A DNA stretch of 5,110 nucleotides from Clostridiales bacterium (lineage in GTDB: Bacteria > Bacillota > Clostridia > Oscillospirales > Acutalibacteraceae): NCBI GenBank assembly GCA_019419895.1, contig JAHZIE010000031.1:22674-27783 (forward strand). Direction: 5' to 3'. Position 1 is the first letter of the stretch. Every line of letters begins with the position of its first letter. This document shows, piece by piece, positions 5,089-5,110 of this stretch. The notes below the pieces were generated by a model. The model was not told the DNA's origin, searched no databases, and saw nothing but the letters and a program-made list of their open reading frames with translations. Made by a program: the position numbers and the translations under genes.

Positions 5089-5110
5089 GATAGCTTGGGC
5101 GGATGAGGAG

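Overview
The window reads as chromosomal DNA of a spore-forming member of the Clostridia, most likely a Lachnospiraceae-type gut Firmicute. The main reasons are a full-length SpoIIID sporulation regulator, strong purine-rich Shine-Dalgarno sites, TTG starts, sigma-A-type promoters with 17-base spacers, and moderate GC. The genus assignment is inference. I see no mobile element, CRISPR array, rRNA or tRNA.

Left part (1-1103): the 5' end of trmB (tRNA m7G46 methyltransferase) runs off the left edge on the minus strand from its own promoter. Divergent from it, spoIIID runs rightward from a promoter that resembles a sigma-E site. A 74-residue acidic protein of unknown function follows on the same strand and ends in a strong intrinsic terminator.

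Middle part (1104-1871): a convergent minus-strand gene encodes a small DUF4870/Tic20-like membrane protein. It has its own promoter, a TTG start set by a strong ribosome site, and its own terminator. Between the two convergent terminators lies about 130 bases with no gene I can support.

Right part (1872-5110): a two-gene minus-strand operon. The first gene encodes a fold-type III PLP enzyme of the D-serine dehydratase / D-threonine aldolase type. Fifteen bases later comes a 631-residue protein with two alpha/beta-hydrolase domains, the second apparently lacking its C-terminal end. The operon has a near-consensus sigma-A promoter. Back to back with it is a plus-strand promoter followed by two overlapping inverted repeats, which probably serve a gene, perhaps a regulator, starting just past the right edge.

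How they work together: trmB and the sporulation locus are housekeeping and developmental genes. The right-hand operon looks like an accessory catabolic unit, in which the esterase may release a hydroxylated or acylated small molecule and the PLP enzyme may break down a D-beta-hydroxy amino acid. No individual gene is clearly unprecedented. The least explained items are this gene pairing, the clipped second hydrolase domain, the small protein after spoIIID, and the overlapping palindromes at the right edge.
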